This document shows positions 1-12,300 of a stretch of 64,000 nucleotides of DNA, piece after piece. Position numbers and translations under genes: made by a program. The stretch comes from Angiostrongylus vasorum (Eukaryota; Nematoda; Chromadorea; Rhabditida; Metastrongylidae): positions 48,054 to 112,053 of the forward strand of contig JADANN010000071.1 in assembly GCA_018806985.1 (NCBI GenBank), read 5' to 3'. Below the pieces are notes generated by a model, which was not told the origin of the DNA, did not search any database, and was given only the letters and a program-made list of their open reading frames with translations. Numbering within the stretch: position 1 is the stretch's first letter; each line of letters opens with the position of its first letter.

Positions 1-1807
1 ACAGAAAAACTGGAAGAGGGAACATAATATGTTATTAAAAGTCCCATGTTCACCTCATGTAAAAGCTTCGCGCATGCTTTTCGACCAAGCATGCTGCTAC
101 TCAACTGAGAAATAAGATAACACCAACGAAGCTTTCTGAAATACATCGATATTCAAGGCCGAAAGAGAAGTATAGATAAACGGAAAACGACTGCATACTA
201 TGCCTGAAAAGCGAAAATCTACGAGATGGACGTTCGTATCACAACCTGTGCGCGGGGAAATAAAGCGAAGAGATGAAGCGATAAGTGTTATCGTGGAATA
301 TTGAATGGATCAATACAGCAGCAAATGTTTTGATTAGTTCACTCCAGAATTCTTGACTTCTTAAGAGTTGCTAGGCGATACTTATACGGGTTGCCGCAGA
401 ACTAACAATCAAATTGGGTAATTAAACGTTAATCTCTAAATATAATAACGATAAGAAGATGGTGATGATAAAAGTGCACAGCACTTATATAAGGATTTGA
501 GAGCAGCTTCAATAAATCGCTAACACGAGATGACGAGTGCTTGCAGTTAAGAATGTTCCAGTCTCTGGCAAACAAAAAACAAAGTGAGGCAAAAAGCTCG
601 ATAAAGACAAAGACATACCGACTGTTCACTGATTGAAGGCCGATATTGGCACAGTGGGCGTAGCCGTTCTAAGCGAGTGATTTTTCGGTTATGCACATTT
701 TTATATACAAAGGTATCACAAGTACATATCAGCCACCAGTAAGGCAGAACCATAAGGCAGCTGTGATGACGCATTCTAAAGATAGGATTTGACCTCATGA
801 AACATACGCAAATAACATAGACAACACAGAACAGAATTAGGGAGTAGAGAAGTGTGTAAAAGTCAGGATAGTTTACCAGTAATTGTAGTGACGGGTCGGA
901 GTAATCGGAATGACTAGCTCGGAATATAGTGCTCGCCCAAGTTTGTTACGCGAAGCTTTCATCTGTGTCATTATGACCGGCCTCAAACTTGGATAATTGA
1001 AGAGCCATATACAATGGCTACATTGGCACAATAATAACGGTAGGGTAATACCTGAACAATACATGCGACTATGATAACAGGGGCAGCAAGTGTGATACAG
1101 AACACATCAGTAGTGGTGCAATAGTAAAGATGCAAGAGGCGGGTACATAAGAAGGGATATGTAAGCATATAATAGTTTAAGTTCTGCAATGGGGAAGAGG
1201 ACCATGCAGAATGACAAAGTATTAAGTAAGATAAATCACACAACACAAAGGTACAGTAGCGGATATCGATGGACACAGGCGGAGTGGAATAATGAGTAGA
1301 CGAATTGATGTAGCAATAGTGACCTTTGTGGAGTACTTATAGAGAGCGACACAAGTATTTGAAACAGTTACTACATTATCAATGCATAACGGTTACATGG
1401 TGAGTGCCAATAACTTTAATTTCTCGATGATTTCGGAGTGTGAGAGTTAGTTAGCATTATCTCAGCCTACGCAAATCGAAGAAAAGAGTAAGCAGGTAAG
1501 TTCAAGCAGTATAACAAATTGACGTAGAAAGGCGCTCACGATCTCTACGCATTGGCTGAAAGCAAAATGGTACTACTATGGCAGTGAATTATTTTCAGCC
1601 ATCCCGCAGGTGTCAGCGTGTGAGGAGCTTACAAACACAGTAAGGGTCAGCTGCGAAGCAAAGATATGAGCCATTTGCTATGACATAATGCAGTGCAACG
1701 AGTTGACAACTACGAGGAAATTAAGGAAAGTACATGGACGATACATGAAGACATAGAGAACATTCGATACTTATGGAAAATGTTATCTATACACAGTCGC
1801 TATTGTT

Positions 1808-1925
1808 CGGCGCTGTTCAATCGATGACAGATGTGCCATTCATTCGACTTAATCAAACATCTTGTAGATGGTAAAAAGCATATCTGGCCTTTACAGTGAC
1901 TTCCAGTGGCCGACTCATGCATCAA
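1808..1925 (-). repeat. SINE-1 relic (3' part)
   Basis: It matches the conserved tail half of the SINE-1 family in reverse orientation. Shared blocks include the 'gccattcattcgactt' segment and 'catatctggcctttaca'. It is too diverged and short to carry the promoter head. Confidence 0.55.
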
Positions 1926-2239
1926 TTTTATTTTACTTGTTTTACATGACCCATCATCACATTTAATGTGCGGATGCCAGCACTTCTTGCGTTCGATTCA
2001 TTTTCCTCGCATTCACCTCGCGTGTTGTTTCAACTGGTGTTTGAGAATTCCATCTTTTTTATGAATGCCGTAGAATGCTTGTCGATACAATTCTCCTTGC
2101 AATCATGAGATAGCTGAACTAGGGCGTTCTCACGTGCACTAGGGGAGGACGTTTCGGTGGGATAAAACTAGCGGCTTTGCTTCCCTGATCGACGGCATCG
2201 CTAACCACTGCAATATCTCTACCCTTATACATCAGTCTA

Positions 2240-2340
2240 GTATTGTTCTCTTCATGGACAAGTGTGGTACCAAATTGCCGACCCTAGAATGAAGGAAGGT
2301 TGGGTGAGGATGAGGCGCGTGATCTAACCGACGAACGACC
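2240..2340 (-). repeat. SINE-1 relic (head half, diverged)
   Basis: It carries a diverged version of the SINE-1 mid block ('gtggtaccaaattgccgacc' and the following tggtgag-like segment) in reverse orientation. Only this fragment is recognisable. Confidence 0.4.
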
Positions 2341-3275
2341 CAAAGTGTAGCTCATATGATGCGCTAGAAACAAAGTATATCGTTTTTCCATGCAACATTT
2401 CTCGAAAATAGCGTGTCGTCGCGAATACGCTTGGAAGAATATCGTTATAATAGAACAGTAACACAAAAGTAATACATGCGGCCAATCATGCCGTGAGCTA
2501 ACGAGCAAGCAGGAGACAATGACGTCTGACAACCTGGAAGATGACAAAACGTATAAAAGCAGAAGCAAACCTCTACAAAAATTCCTCTTCCAATTTTTTT
2601 ACTACCTCTTCCTCATCAGGGATGCGCAGATTCTTATGCTGCGAACATCAATACGCAGTAGAGTTTCACCCACTCAACAAGATCAACAAAGCCGTGAAGG
2701 AGACTAGTACTTCTACCTGGAAGTCTAACTAAAAGAAAACCTATGCTAAAATGAAGACATCAGTCGTTATTTTCTCATCAGGAGCAGTAAAAGTTAGGGA
2801 CACAGCAACAGTGTGGTTGTTCCGTGTTTACTGAGTGGAGGCCGCTGAGCAGCTGCACTTGACATCAATATTAATGCAGACTTTGTCAATTTCCTCAAGA
2901 GTTAGCCGATGGCCGACGGGACTACCGTGCTCTAGGATTGAAGCACATCCGGCCGAACGTTGGCCACATGTCAATATCAGACGGTGTCCGCAATCGCACG
3001 AAAGACACTTCTTGTCGCGCTATGTGTTTCAATTTCTAATTTCGTCTTTCCGCATAGACTATTCTTGGATCTTTTCTTGGAATGCTTCGGGTATGTTGCT
3101 TAAGAACCTTTGTATTCATTTCATTTTAAATTATAGCTCAGTGTTCTTCATGCATATTTTCACTTTCTACCGCTTCAAATTCCGATCCCATGTAGGAAGT
3201 GATTCTGTACGGATGTGTAATCTTATGTTAGTTTTGCAGTGAATCGTTCCGGATTTTCCTCATTCAACTCTCCTA

Positions 3276-3308
3276 TTTCGTGACTATCTGCCAGGCAGCT
3301 ACAGAGAC
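3276..3308 (+). promoter_or_regulatory. candidate trans-splice acceptor and 5' leader of CTR9/CINP
   Basis: A pyrimidine-rich stretch is followed by two AG acceptors in 'ctgccaggcag' (AG ending at 3294 and 3298), 10-14 bases before the ATG at 3309. In nematodes this layout is typical of a spliced-leader addition site. No leader sequence is visible in genomic DNA, so this is an inference. Confidence 0.4.
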
Positions 3309-6300
3309 ATGTCCCGTTCAGTTTCGATTCCACTGAGAGACAGCGTTGAGGATGTGGGTAAAGAGTTTACGTTTCTTTCTTGGATGGTTGGTTGTTCTGA
3401 ATTTCTTAGATAATGGAAAGGATTACCACTGCTTGCATATAAGGAGTCATTCAGGAAAAGGATTTGAAGCAAATCCGTCGTTTCTCAGTAGAAGTTTGGA
3501 ATGTAACGCAGAATTGGGTAACCACATCGTTACGTTCATTAACAGTCCTTGAACGTTTGATCAATAACAAATTGCGAATTATATATTCAAGACAGGAGGT
3601 GGAGCAGTTTCCGAGTGCTCATGAAGCTGAGACCTTTATGCTTGATAAGGATGCCAGACATCGTATAATTAATGAGATAATCCATGATGCAGAGGAGTTA
3701 GGTGACTTAGTCCAGGGGCTTCGTCGAATCGTCACGAAGCTTAATACTGCGAAATCTCGGATCGAAGCCTGGGTGAAGTTGTGTCCGAATCCTGGACCTA
3801 TTGCTGCCAATGTTCTGTACACCCTTGCAGACATTGTCCCGGCTTTGGTAAGCATGTATGATCGTGAAGTTAATGCGAGAGAAGCTGGTTTAGCTGATAT
3901 AGCTGAGTACGAGAATCGTGATGTTTTCAGTGCCGTCATTCTTACTTATAAATATGAGCCATTTGTTGACCATAATCTTCTCTCCAGATTATTTGCCTTA
4001 GTTTGTACAGAAATGTAGCAAAGGTTGTTGAGCATAGTTGTTCGCGTCTCATTTTCGTTGTATTTGCGGTTACTACGCATATGTGTTTTGTTAGAGCTAA
4101 TGAAGCCGTTAGCCATAAACCTTTACGGTTTGCAAAGAGAGGCATGTGCCGATTTTTTCCTGCTGTCAGTTCATCACTTTTTTATTGCTCTTATTTCTTT
4201 AGTTGATGAGCCAAAGTTTGTCGTTTTTTTCTTTTTTCAGGAGATAATAGAAATCTCTTTCGATGCTCTTCCAGAAGGCGATGAAGTTCTGGAAATTTTG
4301 CGGGCAGAAAAAGCATCGCTTCATTTCTGGATTGATTTAGGAGTAAGTGGACGTTGCTATTTCTCATTAATTTCAGTTCGGAAGACTTATTGGAAGCTGA
4401 AAAGTCCCAGTTGAGATGTTTTACATAAACACTGCCCAAAAACCTTTATTCTTCTTGCTGCAGCTGGAGTACTATCGCTGTGGACGTGTGGATGACTTTG
4501 TCCGACTACTTGAAGTTTCTGGAAGCGAGGCTTCCTTGGATTATCCCGAAGTTGAGAATGACCAGATGCGTGCACTGGATATTCTAGCTGCATACTATGT
4601 TAGATTGGTAGGTTTGCCTATTTCTTCCAATAATATATTAGTTTGAGAACTCACCTTCTCCTTTTTTCGTTCAATTCCATCTCAGCATTAATCATTATAG
4701 GGGCATAAAGAACGGAATTCCAAGGAGAGGAAACGAGACCTTTTTTCTAAGGCCACCTTATTGTACACGACAGCAGATAGAATAAAAATGTATGATATGC
4801 CGCATTTGACTGGTCGTGCGTATTTTTGTCTTGTCGAAGCTAGAGCAAGTAAAGTGGATCAAGCTGATCAGCAGTTCAATTTTGTCTTGAAGCAGGTACT
4901 TCAAATGTCGCTCTCTTGGATGTAATGTCCACTTTTTCAAACGTTTGGGGAAGGACTAAGCTTGTGATCATTCTTGTTTCAGGATGCGTATGATATTCCC
5001 GCTATGATGGGTAAAGCAATAATATCGTTCAGTAAGCAGGATTACAAGACTGCATTGTATTTTTTGAAAAAGGGTGAGTATTTTAACAGAGTATATGGAA
5101 GCTCCGTTTTTAGGCATAAATAGAAAACTACTTATTGAATTAATCGTAAGTTTCTAGGCTCTACGACAAAAACCGGATGGTCCCGCAGATATAAGGGTCG
5201 GTATTGGCTATTGTCTTGCTAGATTAGGATTGACTGATAAAGCAAGGTGTTTTATTTTACTTTTTTATAATTAACGCAGTAAACTTATATTTAATAAATT
5301 CTGCTCCCTGTTGATGTCAGAAGTGGAGATTTTCGTGTCATTTATCTTGTTGGCGCGTGTAGCGCAGTGCTCGGAGGCGACCTGCGACAAACACATGAGA
5401 TCGGTCCCCGCGCCCTTTCCCTCACCAAGCCTTACATTGCTCTGGGCTGGGCAAATTGGTACCAGACTGGTCTGGGAAGATAGCAGCACTATCTCGATAC
5501 ATCGGCAGGCACAGCGAGTCGTTGAAAACGCCAGATATGCATTAAATCACCTCCACAAATGCTTATGGAAGTCGATTGCATGGCGCATCACTTAGGGATT
5601 GATCATCGCGGAGAGCTTTATCCTTTATTCTTTTGTCTTGTTGAGCTCTTGAAAATGCTCCTCATTAATGGTAAAACATTGCTTTTGTTTTTTTCTACAA
5701 TGAGCAGTGGTTCAGAATAGCTTTCGAGCGTGCTTTGGAACTACAAAACGACAATGTCTGTGCATTGTCTGCCTTAGCTATTCTCGACTACAATACGCAC
5801 ACAGTTGAAGGCGCTCAGAGTGCAGTCGCTTGTCTCGGTCAGGCATACAGCTTGGAACCAGAAAACCCCGTAGTGCTTGTTCATCTGGCAAATCATTTCT
5901 TCTTTAAAGGAGTTAGTTATTTCTTCATCGTAGTTTTTCTTTCTTTTTGTCGTACTAAGATGGTTTTAGATCGAAGAAGTTAAAAAAAACCATTGTTTTT
6001 CTTGTCGTAGTCCAAGCGTACTTTTTTTCACTTTAATAGTATTTACAGGGCTACATACTTTACTTATGAAATTGCTGTTAAATAAATAGACAGTTCTTTT
6101 CTAAGCAGTCGACTTTTCTTCACAATTTTAGGAGATGGGAAAGGTTGAGCGACTTGCTTGGCACGCAATGAATATGACAGAAAGTGACGAGATCAAGGGT
6201 GAAGCGTGCTATATTTTAGCTCGCTATTTCCACTATAATCGTGATTATGAAAAGGCGTTTAAAGTTTGTTTTACAGATGTTATATGTTTTGTTGCCTTAA

Positions 6301-9300
6301 GTTCGAGTTTCTTTTGAATTGTACTTTTAATTTCGAACTATTTTTCTTCCAGTATTATTATCAAGCCACAACATTGAATCATCCCACCTTTGTTTTACCG
6401 CAGTACGGTCTTGGCCAACTCTACATAATGCGGGGTGAATTTAGTCAGGTATGGTCATTAAGAGTTAACTTGTTTCAAGAGCAGCGTTCTGAATCATTAT
6501 TTACCTCCCAGGTTGTTATGTGCGTAGCCGTGCCAAGTCCGTTTGCTCATAAATTCGTATAATGCCGTTTAATGTTTAATTGCTACGCCGTCTTATGTCT
6601 CATTCACTATGCTTGCTAACTCACTGGTAAAAATATGACAAATACATATAAGCCCCCAAGTTGCCGATAATCATCTTACCTTTAAACAACGAATATTTCA
6701 GCTGGTACTTGTTAAAACTGAGAGTTCAATTAGAACACTAGATTTCACTTTACTACACGTGTTTTTTCCTCTCAAGCTACAGGTTTAACTACCACAGTAT
6801 TAAGTTTCTGAAGCCAGTTATTCGTTTTTGCTTTTAAGGTCCATCTGTCGAGTAGCGCAGTTCTTTTAGCAAACGGGTGACCCATATATAGCGTCGTTAT
6901 TATTGGCGGCTGCTTTTCTTCTGTTAAATGCTTGAAAAAATGTTTTAACAACTCTCTACTTGAAATTAAAAATCATGTTTATTGAAATGTATTCTTTGTA
7001 ATGATAGGTCGGAAACTCTTCCAAAAATTTCTTGCGCCTTTTCGTGCGCTAGTTATCGAAGAGTTATCAGAGTTTGTTAAAAAAAAAGAGAAAAAACTCA
7101 AGCAGTTGTACATGAGTTGAGGACGTTGGTCAGACTATTTGCAGGCAATCACTGCGTTCGAGACTGTGCTGAAGTCTATGCCGAATAATATGGATACAAT
7201 GAAAGTGCTAGCCGCTCTTTACGCTCATACCGACTCGGGGAATGCAGTACGTTCTCCTTTATCATTCTACTTTGTTGATAGAGCGACATACTTTTTTGTA
7301 ATTTTTAAGTCTCACTTTCTTCAACGCTTTCGCGGAAATATGAGTGTCATGTGAAGTACATACTTTTGATTTTTAACATATGACGCTAGACGCTTCAATT
7401 TCTTTCTGCTTTCTGTTTAGCAAACATGAGGTGTTATTTTATTTCTTTATTTACGTACAAGCTGACGTTTCGGCGGAATTCCCTTCCTCAGAGCCTGGAA
7501 AGGTCAAGTTGACTGTGATCTACACGGTCAAACGCCTCCATAACCAAACAGAGAATGCTGAACCAAAATTTCAATCAAATTGAACACAGAGCCTTTGCAC
7601 ACTCACCGCTTTCTATGAGTCTTCCACTAAATATTTCACGTGGAGACCAACCGCACAGAGTTCACATGGAATCGTAATGCACCCATCTCATCATAGTAAC
7701 AGGCTTATATACTGCCCAGTATCACGGGTGATAACGAGGCATTCCTCTCTGTGGTTCATTTTTCGATTCTTGGAATTGATACAGAATGCCTCGAGAATTT
7801 TTTTTCAAAGATTTCAAAATTCTGGCGTTCTGGATCAATTCCAAGAATCCGACAATGAACCGCAGGGAGGAATGCCTCGTTATCACGCGTGATACTGGGC
7901 AGTATATAAGCCTGTTACTCTGATGAGATGGGTGCATTACGATTCCATGTGAACTCTGTGCTGTTGGTCTCCACGTGAAATATTTAGTGGAAGACTCATA
8001 GAAAGCGGTGAGTGTGCAAATGCACTGTGTTCAATGTGATTGAAATTTTGGTTCAGCATTTTCTCTGTTTGGTTATGGCGGCGTTTGACCGTGTAGATCG
8101 CAGTCAACTTGACCTTTCCAGGCTCTGAGGAAGGCGAAATCCGGCGAAACGTCAGCTTGTACGTAAATAAAGAAATAAAATAACACCTCTTGTTTGCTAA
8201 ACAGAAGCAGAAAGATTTATCCAATAAATGCCGAGGTAAATAGAAAGTCGGACGTGGGAGTTGCTTCAATTTCTTTTTTGCCTGCAGCGTGAAACGCGTA
8301 CAGAGCGGGTCTGGCGCAATGGTTGGAGGCGCGATGCTATACACATGGCATCAATTCCCGAGTCTCTGGCTCACCAAGCCCTCCATCCCTCCGAGATGGG
8401 CAAATCAGTACCAGACTTATGTAGGGAGAATAGCAGGACTGGCCTGACACATCGGTAGGTCACCGCAAGTCTTTGTAAAAGGCAGATATGCATTCAGTCA
8501 CCTCCAAACGATGGTTAGTGAAGTCGAATGCATGGCGCATTCCTGAGGAACTGATCAACGCCGAGAGCTTTATTCTTTATTTAATTATTTACTTCGTGAA
8601 ACGACACATGATTTCATGTCGATTACAGACTTGTTGGTTTTTGGACAACAGATGACAATCGATAACCAGAAGTGTTGAAAATTATAAAATAAACTTTGCT
8701 CCCTCATTGAAGCATACCTGATGTATCTGTCACTGTTTACTACATTTTGTTAGATATGGTCAACCACACAGCCGCATTGCAGTCTTCATTCGCAAGTATT
8801 TACAAGTTATGTTTTATCCCGGTTGTTGATGTCCGCGCTCATTCCGTACGATAAGATGATTCATCATAAATTGTAACTAGTTGACATTCATTTACCACTG
8901 GAATTTTTGCTCAATGAGTTCTTTGAAAGAAAGGTTCCTTGTGAATTGCTAGACATAGAGTACGGCCTTTTACGAGACCATCTACTTAGCCAGTACATCT
9001 GAGCTCACTGTGAGTTTTAACAATTGAGATGAAAGGAAATTCAAAGAGTGAAGAGTAAAGCATTCGGTGTTGATCAATCCCTGAGAGATGTGCCATGCAT
9101 TCGACTTCATTAAATATCGGTAGAGATGATTGAATCCATTTCTGTCTTATTCGTGATGGCCTTCCAAGGAATGAATCCATTTCTATCTTATTCGTGATGG
9201 CCTTCCAATCTACCAAGTCAGTGCTGCTATCCTGTTTTTACCAATTTTGTTGACCTCGAGGTGTGGAAAATTTAGCCCGGTGTGTGGGATCAAACGAACA

Positions 9301-12300
9301 ATTAATTATGTTGCAGGGCACTTTTTAAACACCGTACTACACGCACCGAAGCAAAAGAGCATTGGGTTAAATGTTTGCCGACATGGTAGAGGTTTTTTCA
9401 CTCTAGGTTCCCATTCTGTCACGATCAAATTCTGAGTTTCTGGAGAATACGAGTCTGTTTTTCGCGTTTTCTGCTTCGACGCTCCTATTTATCCCACAGC
9501 AAAATTACTAAAACAGTGATACTTCGTCCATTTTGGTGCAGTGCTACTCGCGATTACGTATTTATACTTTTGTTAACAAGCTTAAAATCTTTTTTAGTGG
9601 ATTGATGTGAGTTTTTTAAATCTCAGTTTGAATTGATTTGAACACATTTTTTTCCAAGTTTTTCAACCACCTCAATGACTGGAAAATCTGGGCAGTAGCG
9701 AATGCGTTAATGATCTTGTGTAGTCTGTTTTTCCCATCTGTCTTTCTCATTTAATTATACTCATGATAGGAACGACAAGAGAAGGCTCGGGAAATGTTGA
9801 CGAAGGTTTTAGAGGTCTTCCCTAACGATGTGGAAGTCCTAATCGATTTAGCACAACTTCTTGAAGGCGTTGACCCACAGGCTAGTATTACTTCTGCCAA
9901 AACATGGTACAGGTATCGCACAGAATGTTTTGGCCATTTTTTAACAAATGATTTCAGAAGTCACTATCTCTTTACGAAACAGCTTGTGAGCTGATTAAGC
10001 CAAGTGAGGATGGCCAAATGGATGCTCCAGCAGCAATACTCAACAATATCGGTGCATTGCATATGACTATGGAGAAGTATGAACGTGCAAAGGAATATTT
10101 CGAAGCTGCCGAAGCAAAGCTTCAGGTTTGTATACAATTTACCACGTAAAGTGCGCATATTTAAACTACAAGATTGCTTGTTTGCACGGTTTATTTCAGG
10201 AAGATTTGGAAGGAGATCTTTGTGACTCAAAATTGTCTTCTTATGTCATTACTATGAGATACAATCTTGCACGCTGCTTGGAACATCTTTGTCTGTTTGA
10301 AGATGCTGAAGTGCTATACAAGGGGATTCTTAGAGAACAGGAAAACTACACGGATTGTACGGTTTGGACTTTATTCATGTAATACTCTCATTAGAACTGA
10401 ATAGTTCAATACTTTTCCGCATCTCAGTCTTGATTTCTATACGATACAAACGTCTAATTAGTAGTAGTCTGTGACCATACAATTTTTTTTCAAAATGATA
10501 CTTAATAGACCAGATCTTGGTTTTCCATGCAATAGTTTTACCGTACCAGGTTACCTTCGTCTTGGGTGTCTAGCTCGTGATCGAGGACAGATTTACGAGT
10601 CATCAGTATGGTTCAAAGAAGCTATGTCCGTAGATCAGAATAATGCTGATTCATGGGTCCTTATTGGAAATCTACACATGTCTAAACACGAGTTAGTTGA
10701 ATTTTGCTTTTTCAGTCACACAATATTGTCAAACTTGTTATAAGAGCTCAACTCATTAAGTGCGTTTCTTTTAGATGGGGTCCTGGACAGAAGAAGTTCG
10801 AACAAGTTTTGAACAAAATGGATAAAGAAGATGCGTATTCTTGGGTGTCATTGGGAAATGTTTGGATGGAGATGTTGTTCAATCTTGGTCGAAAAAAGAC
10901 GGATATCCAAGTATGTTATCGCAGTTCTGACTATCCATTTTTTTGTGAACTGAATTCTTGTATTAGCACTTTGAGGGCCCACCTAATATAATTCAAAGTT
11001 TACTTGATAAACAAACACGAAGTTGTTACAACACCATTTATTTATTCACAATAGTTGATATATTTCGACGGTTTCGCCTTCTGCAGAGCCTATAAAGGTC
11101 AAATTGATACGCAATCTGCTCTTTTAGCACTTTCATAACCGCAGAAGATAAATTTTGGTACAATACATAAATTTGTCCTTGCATCGTAAACATCTTTCCT
11201 TTAAACGCTCATCGTCTTGTTCTTTGTAAGTCTTTAAATGATCAAGCGGAGACCACCCGCACAGAGTGTTATATGGATGAGGAGTGTGCCTACTTTAAAT
11301 TGAAAAAATCAGCCTGAGGTGTACAGCGAGGTCACGCTTGATGACAAGACACTTCTCCTTGCTGTTCATTTCTGGATTTTTGAAATGTATCTAAAGCGCT
11401 TCAAGAGTTTCACGGACTGATGTTTTGGTTTCCCTTGTGCGAGCATAATGACTTTTACTTGAAAATCTTCGTTATTTGTCTGTGTGCTTTACGAGCCAAG
11501 TGGCACATAAAATAAAGGATAAAGCTGTCGGGGTCGATCAATCCTTAAGGAATGCGCCATGCTTTCGACTTCACCAAGGATCGCTAGATGTGATTGAATG
11601 CATATTTGGCCTATACAATATATCGCGATAGTCTACCGATGTATCGAGCCAGTGCTGCTATCCTTGCAGAGGTCTCCTACCAATGTGTTTATCTCGGAGA
11701 GATGGGAAAAAAATTGATGGGCGTAGAAAGTGGAATCGATCCCATGTGTTTCGCAGAGCGCCCTTAACCACTGCGCTATACGCGCCATCCCTAGTGAAGT
11801 TAGTGAATAATTGTTCTTCTATACGGATGCAGAGTGCTCTAACAGTTTCACAAATGTATTCTCCAGCACGTTTTGCAAGAGATCAGATAAACCGCACCCG
11901 AACTCATGCTATCACCGTCTTTAGTGTTAAGACATTTTATGCAATTTTTGCATTGTGCATAGACGATCTAACAGGTGGTTACGAACTAGGTGTCTGAGAG
12001 TGTTCGGGGGGTGTTTTATGTTAATCATTGCTACCAAGTTCTCTAGGCCGGCTGTTTTTTAAGCAGCGTTTTTATAGCTGCACTTATTTCTTTAAAAAAT
12101 GGAGGGCAGGATAAACGAGGACTTATTCTTACTAGAATTATCGTGGTTTTTCCCACTCCTGTTCCCAGGAGCTACAGTTACGTAACCATCGGAAATAGCT
12201 ACTTGCCGCCCCGATTTTAAAGATTCTTCCTTCCGCTCTCTTGCTGTGCTCGCGGCTGTTTGAGGCGTGTTTCTCACAAACTCTTCTTTTATGTGTAAGA

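Larger units (their letters stand above)
1..3275. other. upstream non-coding stretch, no gene recognised
   Basis: I see no convincing coding region here. The open frames are short, mostly on the minus strand, and low in complexity. Two old SINE-1 scraps lie at about 1808-1925 and 2240-2340 (listed separately). A TATAAAAG-like string at about 2552-2559 could be a core promoter, but nothing downstream ties it to a gene. The stretch ends at the 5' leader of CTR9. Confidence 0.5.

Noticed and set aside
3619..3939. Minus-strand frame of 106 residues opposite the CINP-like exon
   Set aside because: It is a shadow of the plus-strand coding sequence; only the plus strand shows family motifs and splice context.
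7401..8213. CRISPR-like or regulatory hairpin interpretation of the palindrome
   Set aside because: There are only two inverted arms and no spaced direct repeats. Half-copies elsewhere show a mobile element.
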